NCBI RefSeq assembly: GCF_030582395.1
Contig: NZ_CP104381.1
Coordinates: forward strand, 2,604,001-2,668,000
Source of the DNA: Ralstonia pickettii
GTDB taxonomy: Bacteria > Pseudomonadota > Gammaproteobacteria > Burkholderiales > Burkholderiaceae
Direction of reading: 5' to 3'
Length of the DNA stretch: 64,000 bases
The notes beneath the pieces were generated by a model. The model saw only the letters and a program-made list of their open reading frames with translations. It was not told the DNA's origin and made no database searches. The position numbers were made by a program, and so were the translations under genes. This document shows positions 43,011 through 51,650 of the stretch, piece after piece (position 1 is the stretch's first letter; every line of letters begins with the position of its first letter).

Positions 43011-43340
43011 ATGGAGCTGGTCAATCACACGGTGATCAATCTGATCATCTTCGTGCTGGCGATCTACGTCGGCTACCACGTGGTCTGGACGGTCACGCCG
43101 GCGCTGCATACGCCGCTGATGGCCGTGACGAATGCCATCTCGGCCATCATCATCGTCGGCGCCATGCTGGCGGCGGGCCTCACGCAAACGGGCCTGGGCC
43201 GCACGATGGGCGTGGTGGCGGTGGCATTGGCGGCAGTGAACGTGTTTGGCGGCTTCCTGGTCACCCAGCGCATGCTGGAGATGTTCAAGAAGAAAGAGCC
43301 GAAGGCCAAGGGCGGTCAGAGCGAGGGAGCCAAGCAATGA
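43011..43340 (+). CDS. pntAB: NAD(P) transhydrogenase subunit alpha part 2
   Basis: Small membrane subunit (109 residues) with three to four helices ([37 protein letters not shown]), equivalent to the C-terminal membrane end of a fused PntA. GAGGAG lies eight bases before ATG 43011. It overlaps pntB by four bases (ATGA). Confidence 0.95.
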   Translation: MELVNHTVINLIIFVLAIYVGYHVVWTVTPALHTPLMAVTNAISAIIIVGAMLAAGLTQTGLGRTMGVVAVALAAVNVFGGFLVTQRMLEMFKKKEPKAKGGQSEGAKQ

Positions 43341-44797
43341 GCATGAACCTCGTTACCCTGCTGTATCTGCTGGCGTCGGTCTGCTTCATCCAGGCGCTCA
43401 AGGGGCTTTCTCACCCGACCACGGCGCGGCGCGGCAACGCATTCGGCATGACCGGCATGGCCATCGCCGCCGTCACGACCATTGCGCTCATCTACAAGCT
43501 CAAGGCCGAGATGTTTGCCGGCACCGAGAGCGGTACCTCCACGGGTTTCATCCTGATCTTCGCGGGCCTGGTGGTGGGCGGGGGCATCGGCGCCTGCGTG
43601 GCGCGCACGGTCGAGATGACCAAGATGCCCGAGCTGGTGGCCGCCATGCACTCGCTGATCGGCTTGGCGGCGGTGTGCATCGCCACGGCGGCCGTGGCCG
43701 AGCCGTCGGCCTTCGGCATCACGATGGCCGGTGACAACGTGCTGCCGCTGGGCAACCGCGTGGAGTTGTTCATCGGCACGTTCGTGGGCGCCATCACCTT
43801 CTCGGGTTCGGTCATCGCCTTCGGCAAGCTGTCGGGCAAATACAAGTTCCGCCTGTTCCAGGGCGCGCCGGTGCAGTTTGCGGGCCAGCACATGCTGAAC
43901 CTGCTGCTGGCGGTGGCCATGCTCGGCTTCGGCATCCTGTTCTTCCTGAGCCAGAGCTGGCTGCCGTTCATCATCATGACGGCCATCGCCTTTGTGCTGG
44001 GCGTGCTGATCATCATCCCGATCGGCGGCGCCGATATGCCGGTCGTGGTGTCGATGCTGAACTCGTACTCGGGCTGGGCGGCGGCCGGCATCGGCTTTTC
44101 GCTCAACAACCCGATGCTGATCATCGCCGGTTCGCTGGTGGGTTCATCCGGTGCAATTCTGTCTTACATCATGTGCAAGGCGATGAACCGGTCGTTCTTC
44201 AACGTGATCCTGGGCGGCTTCGGCTCGGAGGCTTCGGCCGGCGCAGCAGCCGGCGGTGGCGGGCAGCAACGCCCGGTCAAATCGGGCTCACCGGATGACG
44301 CCGCCTTCCTCATGGGCAACGCCGAGACGGTCATCATTGTTCCCGGCTACGGCCTGGCCGTGGCGCGCGCGCAGCACGCCCTGAAGGAGCTGACCGAAAA
44401 GCTGTCGGACAAGGGCGTGACGGTCAAATACGCAATCCACCCGGTCGCAGGCCGCATGCCGGGCCACATGAACGTGCTGCTGGCCGAGGCCGAAGTGCCG
44501 TACGACCAGGTCTTCGAGATGGAAGATATCAACGGTGAGTTCGGTCAGGCCGACGTGGTGCTGGTGCTGGGCGCCAATGACGTGGTCAACCCCGCAGCCA
44601 AGAACGATCCGAAGTCGCCCATTGCCGGCATGCCAATTTTGGAAGCCTACAAGGCGAAAACCATCATCGTGAACAAGCGCTCGATGAACGCCGGCTACGC
44701 CGGGCTCGACAACGAGCTGTTCTACATGGACAAGACCATGATGGTGTTCGGCGACGCCAAGAAGGTCGTCGAGGACATGGTGAAATCCGTCGAGTAA
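43337..44797 (+). CDS. pntB: NAD(P) transhydrogenase subunit beta
   Basis: Beta subunit of 486 residues that carries most of the proton channel helices and the NADP(H)-binding domain III. Membrane half: [20 protein letters not shown] and [20 protein letters not shown]; nucleotide half: [38 protein letters not shown] and [12 protein letters not shown]. It is the last gene of the pntAA-panD-pntAB-pntB operon, which supplies NADPH. Confidence 0.96.
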   Translation: MSMNLVTLLYLLASVCFIQALKGLSHPTTARRGNAFGMTGMAIAAVTTIALIYKLKAEMFAGTESGTSTGFILIFAGLVVGGGIGACVARTVEMTKMPELVAAMHSLIGLAAVCIATAAVAEPSAFGITMAGDNVLPLGNRVELFIGTFVGAITFSGSVIAFGKLSGKYKFRLFQGAPVQFAGQHMLNLLLAVAMLGFGILFFLSQSWLPFIIMTAIAFVLGVLIIIPIGGADMPVVVSMLNSYSGWAAAGIGFSLNNPMLIIAGSLVGSSGAILSYIMCKAMNRSFFNVILGGFGSEASAGAAAGGGGQQRPVKSGSPDDAAFLMGNAETVIIVPGYGLAVARAQHALKELTEKLSDKGVTVKYAIHPVAGRMPGHMNVLLAEAEVPYDQVFEMEDINGEFGQADVVLVLGANDVVNPAAKNDPKSPIAGMPILEAYKAKTIIVNKRSMNAGYAGLDNELFYMDKTMMVFGDAKKVVEDMVKSVE

Positions 44798-44947
44798 AGC
44801 GGCGCACTGACGGTCGTCAACGGTCCGTCAGGTCAGGTGGGTTCCGCTTGCTCCCGGCGGCGGCAGACAGTAACGTAGTGGAAACGGGCAGCGCCGGCCA
44901 CACCGACCGTGCGCTGCACCCAGCCCTCTTCCGACTTCTCCCGACGT

Positions 44948-45985
44948 ATGCAACAGGACAGCGCCCTGCCGGTCTATTTCCACCCCACCCTGACGGTGGT
45001 GGTCGACGACAGCCAATCGTTCGTGGAAAGCCTTGGGTTCCAGATGGACCCATCGCGTGCGCTGCTGGCCTTCAATGAGCCGGAAGAGGCGCTGGCGTGG
45101 CTGCGCCAGTGGCATTCGCTGCGCATGCCGGGTTTTCTGCCGGTACGCGTCACCCACGACGATCTGACGTTCTCGACCGAGCGCCGCACGATCCAGCTCG
45201 ATGTCGACCGCGTCTACCGCCAGATCCACGAGGTCAACCGCTTCCTGCAGCCTTCCGTCATCGTCGTGGATTACTCCATGCCGCGCATGAACGGGCTGGA
45301 GTTTTGCTCGAAGCTCAAAGATTTGCCATGCATGACGATCCTGCTCACCGGCATGGCCGACGAGAACATCGCCGTGCAGGGTTTCAACGACGGCCTGATC
45401 GACCGCTACATCAAGAAAGACAATCCGGCGATGGCCGAGCGGCTCAGCGCCGAAATCGAGGCATTGCAGGTTCGCTACTTCAGCAACCTGTCGAGCACAC
45501 TGCGCGATCTGCTGTCGCGCCACTCGTTCAGCTTCCTCTCAGACGCGGCGATCACACGGCTCGTGCGCGAACTGTCCACGCGGTACCGCTTCATCGAGTA
45601 CTACCTGTATCCGCACCCCGCCGGCGTGCTGCTGCTCACGGCCGATGGGCGGGCGACACTCATGGTCATCGAGACCAACGCGAGCATGCTTACGCACCTT
45701 GAAAACGCCGAGGCCTACAACGCGCCCGACGCGCTGCTCAAGGGACTGCACGACAAGCAGATCGTCCCGTTCTTCTGGCCCGGCGACGGCATGTACACCC
45801 CGGCCTGCGTCGAATGGGAACAATATTGCCTGCCTGCAGAGGTGTGCCAAGGCCGCGAGCCGTACTACTACGCGCTGTTCGACATGCCCAGCCATCTGCT
45901 GCCGGCGCAGGTCTACAGCTACACCCAGTTCCTTACCAACTATAAGCAGGACCCGGATACGCTCACCGGCCGCAAATCACGCTGA
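44948..45985 (+). CDS. atypical response-regulator receiver protein with an unknown C-terminal domain
   Basis: A 345-residue protein. The receiver half keeps the acidic pair Asp20-Asp21, phospho-acceptor Asp108 (VIVVDYSMPRMNG), Thr134 (ILLTGMAD) and Lys156 (RYIKKDNP). However, about 50 extra residues (roughly 55-103) separate the first and third strands, so the phosphorylation site is far downstream of normal. The C-terminal half (about 190-345, with YYLYPHPAGVLLLT and PFFWPGDGMYTP) matches no family I know and is not a DNA-binding domain. It precedes phcBSRQ on the same strand with a 655-bp gap. ATG 44948 chosen; an in-frame start at 44909 is also possible. Confidence 0.75.
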   Translation: MQQDSALPVYFHPTLTVVVDDSQSFVESLGFQMDPSRALLAFNEPEEALAWLRQWHSLRMPGFLPVRVTHDDLTFSTERRTIQLDVDRVYRQIHEVNRFLQPSVIVVDYSMPRMNGLEFCSKLKDLPCMTILLTGMADENIAVQGFNDGLIDRYIKKDNPAMAERLSAEIEALQVRYFSNLSSTLRDLLSRHSFSFLSDAAITRLVRELSTRYRFIEYYLYPHPAGVLLLTADGRATLMVIETNASMLTHLENAEAYNAPDALLKGLHDKQIVPFFWPGDGMYTPACVEWEQYCLPAEVCQGREPYYYALFDMPSHLLPAQVYSYTQFLTNYKQDPDTLTGRKSR

Positions 45986-46640
45986 GGTGGTGTTTTGCTT
46001 TGCTCTGCACTGCGGGTTTCCGCATTGTGTGGGTCACATTGGACAAGTACAATCGATTGGGTCATTCGGCAGCCATGACGTCAGAGCATGGCGCGGTTGA
46101 ATCGCCTTGATGCATGCGTGGCATAGCTGCGGCATCATGGCGAACACGGGTGCCGGCATGCAACATGCGGTACGGCCCCCCGAGTTCATTACTGTGCGGG
46201 ATTCTCCTTGAGAGACGATTTGGGATGCAGCAGCGGGCCGCGCGTTCAAGCAGTGCGCGTTGCGGATGTCAGGGAAGTGCATCGTTCCAATCTGGTCACG
46301 GTACACGGTTGCACGATTCCCGTTGCCCCGCTGTTGATCGACGAGCAGTAAAGGTGCCGCCGTCGTAGTACCGAAGGCACCGGCTGCAGTCGATCGTCTT
46401 CCCCGATCTTCTCGGAGCGGGTTTGGGCGAGAGACGCCCGGGCTGGCGCATATTGCGCACAGCCAGCGGACGGCTTCAAGCACGCTTTCACGACTGATGC
46501 GGCGGCATGCCCGGCAGTGTCGGCGGGGCGCGTCGTGTGCGCGGTGCCCGGATTCGCGGTGCGACCCCGGGTGCGCGGTTGTTGGAGTGAGCGTCCCGCT
46601 TGGCAGACGTTTTCCCTGAAGTCTCCGGCAAATTCGCACC
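45986..46640. other. 655-bp region upstream of phcB without a convincing gene
   Basis: Open frames exist on both strands simply because the DNA is GC-rich, but none has a recognisable product or good start. The longest, on the minus strand at 46034-46684, reads as low-complexity Arg/Ala/Pro sequence. The stretch must contain the phcB promoter, and it may give a long 5' leader or a small RNA. I see no clear terminator in it and no perfect long repeats. Confidence 0.55.
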
Positions 46641-48053
46641 GTGTACTCACCCAACCAAATCGATCCCGCGGTCAGCTTCCGCAACTCACAGGGTCAGCAG
46701 GTCCGCGGCACCATCATCACGCTGCAGCGGCGTGCCCTGGTGATGGAGATCTACAACCCCTACTCGATCGTGCAGGTGAGCGAGGTGCTGTCCGAACTCG
46801 CGATCAAGATGGGGACGCGGCAAGCCTATCTCGGCAAGGCGGTCGTGATCAGCCTGGTGAACACGGGCCTGACCGCCGTCGTCTCGCTCACGCTGATCGA
46901 CGAATGGCGCGAGCTGTCGGAAGTGGCCGACACGCCCGCCTCGGTGGGCGAAGAAGCGCGAACGTTCGTGCAGGAATGGCAGGAGCGCTTCCGCATCCAT
47001 CGTGACTATCAGATCGTCGTCAACGAGATGCGCGCGTTCCTGGCCGAGGTGTCTCGCTGGGTGGAACAGGTGGATCTGTCGAAGACCTTGCCGCGCGAAG
47101 ACAACAAGCTGCGCATGGATGTCTTCCAGGAGCTGGCCGAGCCGATCATGCTCAAGCTCAAGGGCTACATGGACGGGCTAGAGTCGGAAGCGGGCAAGGT
47201 CGAGGCCGAGCTCGCTCCTGCACACCGCACGTTCGCGCAAGCGGCGCTGCATCCGCTGCTGTTGCGCGCGCCGTTCATCTATCGCACGTACACAAAGCCT
47301 CTTGGTTATGCGGGCGATTATGAAATGGTCAACCAGATCCTCTCCGACCCGCGTGAAGGTCCGAACACCTACTTCCAGATCGTCAACGCCGCTTTTCTGC
47401 GCACCGACGTGGCTGAGGCGCACCGCAATCGCATCGACATTCTTGTGCAGTATCTGAGCGACCTGGCCGCGCAAGCCAAGGCGGCCGGCCGAACGTTCAA
47501 GGTGCTGAACGTGGGCTGCGGGCCGGCGGTGGAGATTCAGCGCTTCATTCAGCAGCATCCCGAGCCGTCGTTGCTGGCGTTCGAGCTGGTGGACTTCAGC
47601 GAGGAGACGCTCGACTACACCCGCGAGCAGATGCGCCGCGCGATGGACCGCGCGCGCAAGACTGTCAACGTCGATTTCGTGCATGAATCGGTGCACCAGC
47701 TGCTCAAGCGGCGTATCACGGCGGACAGCCCGCAAGCCGGCGATTGCGATGCGGTGTATTGCGCCGGCCTGTTTGACTATCTGTCGAACAAGGTCTGCCA
47801 GCGCCTGCTCGCCTACTTTGCTTCGCGCACCCGCCAGGGCGGCGCCATTCTTGCGACCAACGTGCACAGCAACAACCCGATGCGGTTCGTGATGGAGCAC
47901 GTGCTGGAGTGGTACCTCGTCTATCGCGATGAACCGCTGATGGCCGAGCTGCTGCCCGAAGGCTCGCACGACGTGCGTGTCTATACCGACGTGACCGGCG
48001 TCAACGTATTCGCCCAGGCCAGCGTGGCCGGGCTTGCCAAATCCGCCGCATAA
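46641..48053 (+). CDS. phcB: PhcB, SAM-dependent methyltransferase making the 3-hydroxy fatty acid methyl ester signal
   Basis: Synthase of the Ralstonia quorum signal (3-OH PAME or 3-OH MAME, depending on strain). The 470-residue protein agrees in size with PhcB. An N-terminal PilZ-like region (residues 10-90) and a helical middle are followed by a class I methyltransferase: motif I VLNVGCGPAVEIQ near 288-300, the acidic strand LLAFELVDFSEETLDY and the later CDAVYCAGLFDYLSN. The start is GTG 46641; the next in-frame ATG would remove the conserved N-terminus. It is the first gene of phcBSRQ. Chain-length preference cannot be read from sequence. Confidence 0.9.
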   Translation: MYSPNQIDPAVSFRNSQGQQVRGTIITLQRRALVMEIYNPYSIVQVSEVLSELAIKMGTRQAYLGKAVVISLVNTGLTAVVSLTLIDEWRELSEVADTPASVGEEARTFVQEWQERFRIHRDYQIVVNEMRAFLAEVSRWVEQVDLSKTLPREDNKLRMDVFQELAEPIMLKLKGYMDGLESEAGKVEAELAPAHRTFAQAALHPLLLRAPFIYRTYTKPLGYAGDYEMVNQILSDPREGPNTYFQIVNAAFLRTDVAEAHRNRIDILVQYLSDLAAQAKAAGRTFKVLNVGCGPAVEIQRFIQQHPEPSLLAFELVDFSEETLDYTREQMRRAMDRARKTVNVDFVHESVHQLLKRRITADSPQAGDCDAVYCAGLFDYLSNKVCQRLLAYFASRTRQGGAILATNVHSNNPMRFVMEHVLEWYLVYRDEPLMAELLPEGSHDVRVYTDVTGVNVFAQASVAGLAKSAA

Positions 48054-48072
48054 TCCGCCGCCCAGGAACACC

Positions 48073-49401
48073 ATGGAGCCCATTACACATCGCGGATACC
48101 AAGCCGAGCTCAAGCAGTTCCGGCTCGTCTTCAGCCGCATGGCCGCCGTCACCGGTATCGTGCTGGTGCTGGCAGGCGTCGGGCTGGACTACGGCATGTA
48201 TGTCGACAAGCTCTGGCTGTTCGCTTCGCTGCGGGTCATCACGTCGCTCATCATGTTCGCCGCGCTGCTTGTGCTCTACACGCGCTGGGGCGAAGAGCAT
48301 GTGCAGAGCCTGACGTTCTTCTGGCTGATCTGCCCCCAGATCATGATCTCGTGGATGATCTACGACACCGAGGGCGCCAGTTCTCCTTATTACTCGGGGC
48401 TGAACCTGGCGATCTACGCGGTGGGCATGGTCATGCCGATCGGCTTTCTGCAGGCCGTGCTGTTCGGCACCTGCACGTACATCTTCTGGGTGATCGCCTG
48501 CACGCTGCATCCCGGCGGCATCCAGTCGCGCGAAATCTTCATCGTGCATTCGCTGTTCATCCTGTTCTCGATCGCAACGAGCACGCTATATACATACTTC
48601 AATGAGCGCGGACGCTTCCAGCTCTTCCGGCTCAAGGAAGAAGTGGCGCAGAAGAACGAGCAGCTGGCGCAGACCAATCAGAACCTCACCGATATCAAGG
48701 GCCAGCTCCTGCAGCAGGAAAAGATGGCCGCCATCGGCACGCTGTCTGCAGGCCTGCTGCATGAGATCAACAACCCCGTCAATTTCTGCCTGATGGCGAT
48801 TGCCGTGGCGCAGGAAGACCCGACCGCAAAGAGCAGCCCGATGCTGCTCGAATGTCTGACCGATGCCAAGGAAGGCATGCAGCGTGTTCAGCACATCGTG
48901 TCGGACCTCAAGACTTTCGCCTACCGCAGTCCCGAGAAAGGCGAAGCCAATGCGCCGTTCCTGGCCGAGAAGGCCATCGACTCGGCCATCCGCCTGACGA
49001 GCCACGAGTTGCGCGGCGTGGCGCTCGAACGCAAGCTGCCGGCCGATACGCTCGTGCGCGGCGACGAGGCGGCCATCATCGGCGTGCTAATCAACCTGCT
49101 GTCGAACGCCGCGCTTGCGCTGCAAAAGGTGCAGCGCGAGAACCCACGCATCGAAATTGCTGGTGAGTGGATCGACGATCGCCTGCACGTCGTGGTAACC
49201 GACAACGGCCCCGGCATCTCCGAGAAGAACCTGTCGCGCGTGTTCGAGCCGTTTTTCACCACGCGCGACGTCGGCAAGGGGCTGGGCCTCGGCCTGTCGA
49301 TCAGCTACAGCGTGATCCAGCGGCACGGCGGCACCCTGGCGGTGACGAGCAAGGAAGGCGAATGGGCGCGCTTCACATTCGATCTGCCGCGCTCGGAGTA
49401 G
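48073..49401 (+). CDS. phcS: PhcS, quorum-sensing sensor histidine kinase
   Basis: Membrane histidine kinase (442 residues) that detects the PhcB product. About six N-terminal helices (residues 20-175), a short coiled coil (EEVAQKNEQLAQTNQNL), then the kinase core. The phospho-accepting histidine is His230 (LSAGLLHEINNPVNF), the position I recall for R. solanacearum PhcS, which supports the ATG at 48073. N box NLLSNAALAL near 341 and G boxes DNGPGI and GKGLGLGLS are intact. It is 19 bp after phcB. Confidence 0.92.
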   Translation: MEPITHRGYQAELKQFRLVFSRMAAVTGIVLVLAGVGLDYGMYVDKLWLFASLRVITSLIMFAALLVLYTRWGEEHVQSLTFFWLICPQIMISWMIYDTEGASSPYYSGLNLAIYAVGMVMPIGFLQAVLFGTCTYIFWVIACTLHPGGIQSREIFIVHSLFILFSIATSTLYTYFNERGRFQLFRLKEEVAQKNEQLAQTNQNLTDIKGQLLQQEKMAAIGTLSAGLLHEINNPVNFCLMAIAVAQEDPTAKSSPMLLECLTDAKEGMQRVQHIVSDLKTFAYRSPEKGEANAPFLAEKAIDSAIRLTSHELRGVALERKLPADTLVRGDEAAIIGVLINLLSNAALALQKVQRENPRIEIAGEWIDDRLHVVVTDNGPGISEKNLSRVFEPFFTTRDVGKGLGLGLSISYSVIQRHGGTLAVTSKEGEWARFTFDLPRSE

Positions 49402-49408
49402 ACGCATC

Positions 49409-50515
49409 ATGGACACCACGCCGGACACCGTCACCATTCTCTACGTCGACGACGAAGTGCAAGCCTGCAAATGGTTTGCCCGCACGATCGGCGTCGGTTA
49501 CGAGGTGCTGACGGCCAACAGCGTCGAAGAGGCCAAGACCGTGCTGCGCGATTCGCACGAACGCATCAGTGTGGTGTTGACGGACTTCCGCATGCCCGGC
49601 GCCGACGGCACCGAACTGCTGCGCTTCATCGATGCGGAATACGGCGATATCGCCACCATTCTGGTCACCGCATATGCCGATAAGGACCTGCTGATCCAGG
49701 CTGTCAACACTGGGCGCGTGTTCAAGATCCTGGAGAAACCCTATCAGCCCGAAGACGTCCGGCGCTCGCTGCAGGAGGCGCTGGCCCTGCGCCAGGATCG
49801 CCTCTTGCGTACCCAGCGCCTCATGGCAATCGACGAAACGCTGGCCTTTCTTGCGCACGAGTTGAATACGCCGCTGGCGGCCATCTCGAACTTTGCCCGC
49901 GGCATCCGCATGCGCGTAGACCAGACGGAGCCGACGCCGGGTGCGCTTCCCGAAATCGGCCGCGCTGCCGACCGCGTGCAGGACAACGCTCGCTACTGCC
50001 TCTCGGTGATCGCCACGTTCCTGAACTCCGTGCGCAACACTTACGGCAAGCCGGGCACAGCCGTCACACCCAACAGCGCGGGCGGGCTGATCCGCGCGTT
50101 GTTCGATACGTACCCGTTCACGAATGCGCAACGCGAATGGGTGTCGTACCGCGTGGAAGACGACTTCCCGATCCAGACACTGCCGAACTGCGTGATGCTG
50201 GTGCTCTCGTCGCTCACGAGCAATGCCCTGCAGGCGCTGCGGCAGACAAATGCGCCGAAGCTTGAAATCGTCGCCGGCCGTGGGCCGGATCCCGGCAACA
50301 CGCAGCACATGATCCGCATCGAGGACAACGGCCCCGGCATCGCGCCGGACGTTCTCGCACGGCTGACCATCGACCCCGTGACGACGCGCGCCGAAGAAGG
50401 CGGCAGCGGCATGGGCATGATTTTTTGTACGCGGATCATGCAATCGTTCGGGGGAGCGATTGCGATTGACTCTGCACCCAGCGCAGGCACGCGCGTGACT
50501 CTGACGTTCCCATGA
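49409..50515 (+). CDS. phcR: PhcR, receiver domain fused to a histidine-kinase-like domain
   Basis: A 368-residue hybrid: N-terminal receiver (Asp14-Asp15, phospho-Asp59 in VVLTDFRMPG, Lys110 in LEKPY) and, from about residue 130, a kinase-type dimerisation segment with His150 (FLAHELNTPLAAI) and an ATPase domain with EDNGPGIAPD. This layout, receiver first and no DNA-binding domain, is that of PhcR, the partner of PhcS. It starts 7 bp after phcS. Confidence 0.92.
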   Translation: MDTTPDTVTILYVDDEVQACKWFARTIGVGYEVLTANSVEEAKTVLRDSHERISVVLTDFRMPGADGTELLRFIDAEYGDIATILVTAYADKDLLIQAVNTGRVFKILEKPYQPEDVRRSLQEALALRQDRLLRTQRLMAIDETLAFLAHELNTPLAAISNFARGIRMRVDQTEPTPGALPEIGRAADRVQDNARYCLSVIATFLNSVRNTYGKPGTAVTPNSAGGLIRALFDTYPFTNAQREWVSYRVEDDFPIQTLPNCVMLVLSSLTSNALQALRQTNAPKLEIVAGRGPDPGNTQHMIRIEDNGPGIAPDVLARLTIDPVTTRAEEGGSGMGMIFCTRIMQSFGGAIAIDSAPSAGTRVTLTFP

Positions 50516-50597
50516 CAAAACCACAAGACTTACGAACCAAGCCGCACGTGTTCCGCGCGTTTGCCGTATCGGCTGCATTTGCTATGAGGAGTGACGG

Positions 50598-51617
50598 ATG
50601 ACCAATCCCGGGGGCCACATGCCCACTAACCCGCCCAAGATCCTGTATGTGGACGATGAGACATTGGCGCTGACTTACTTCGGCCGTGCCATCGGGTCAC
50701 TGGCGCCGGTCGTCACCGCCACCTCGGTCGAAGAAGGCAAGCGCATGCTCGACCAGCACGCCGCCACACTCGGTGTGCTCGTGTCGGACCAGCGCATGCC
50801 CGGTGAACTCGGCAACGAACTGCTGCGCTATGCACGCGAACGCTATCCGCACCTCGTGCGCATTCTGACGACGGCTTACTCCGAGATCGAAGACACGGTG
50901 GAGGCTGTCAACCAGGGGCAGATTCACCGCTACATCAAGAAGCCGTGGGACATCACCGCGCTGCGCGTGGAGTTGAAGCAGGCATTGGAGTTCTCCGATC
51001 TGCGTCGCGAGCGCGACGCACTGCTACGCGAGAAGATGACCGTGCGCCAAAGCCAGACGCTGACGCATCGCATCGGGGCGCTGCAGACGCTGTACCTAGC
51101 GGTATCGGGGCTGTCATCGTTCAGCGCCGTCAACGATTACCTGCGTGCTGCCGCAGCGGTGGGCCTGCAATCGCTGGCACAGCCCGACTGGGCGATGAAG
51201 GACTACACCGAATTGGTCGGCGAAGAAAGCCTGCGCACCGGGGAATTCAGCAACGCGGTGCGGCAGGCCTATCTCGACCTGTCGTCGCGCTTTGACAGCA
51301 AGCCGGCGACCCAGGCGTTGGAGGTGTTGGCCGAGGTGCTGGACGGCAAGGTCACACCCTCCGGCAGCGATGCTGCGGCGGTGGTCGATCTCACCACCCT
51401 GACGGAATTCCTGGAAGCCGCGTCCACGCACAAGGTGTCGGAGGCGCATGCCAAGTGGCTGGCGTTCCTGCTGTGGCTCGATGGCAAGGGTTGGTCACTG
51501 ACCGCCGAGCGCAACGGCGAGACGGTCAGGCTGGGCCTGCTCGACAACCAGACGCAGCTCACGCCGGATCAACTCGCGGCGTGGATGGAGCATTTCCAAG
51601 GTCAGCAGGCCGCCTGA
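50598..51617 (+). CDS. phcQ: PhcQ, response regulator of the phc system
   Basis: A 339-residue response regulator: acidic pair Asp19-Asp20 (ILYVDDETLAL), phospho-Asp64 (VLVSDQRMPGE), Lys114/115 (HRYIKKPW), then a coiled region and a C-terminal domain without a recognisable DNA-binding fold. Position as the fourth gene after phcR, with its own GAGGAG ribosome-binding site, identifies it. In R. solanacearum PhcQ is reported to be a main controller of quorum-dependent genes downstream of PhcS/PhcR. Convergent with the rlmL-like gene. Confidence 0.9.
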   Translation: MTNPGGHMPTNPPKILYVDDETLALTYFGRAIGSLAPVVTATSVEEGKRMLDQHAATLGVLVSDQRMPGELGNELLRYARERYPHLVRILTTAYSEIEDTVEAVNQGQIHRYIKKPWDITALRVELKQALEFSDLRRERDALLREKMTVRQSQTLTHRIGALQTLYLAVSGLSSFSAVNDYLRAAAAVGLQSLAQPDWAMKDYTELVGEESLRTGEFSNAVRQAYLDLSSRFDSKPATQALEVLAEVLDGKVTPSGSDAAAVVDLTTLTEFLEAASTHKVSEAHAKWLAFLLWLDGKGWSLTAERNGETVRLGLLDNQTQLTPDQLAAWMEHFQGQQAA

Positions 51618-51650
51618 ACCGGGCCCGCTGATGGCACGCAACGCCGATGC

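Noticed and set aside
46034..46684. Long open frame on the minus strand upstream of phcB (216 codons)
   Set aside because: It has low-complexity Arg/Ala/Pro-rich content, no family signature and no ribosome-binding site, and it overlaps the phcB start. It is most simply a GC-rich chance frame.
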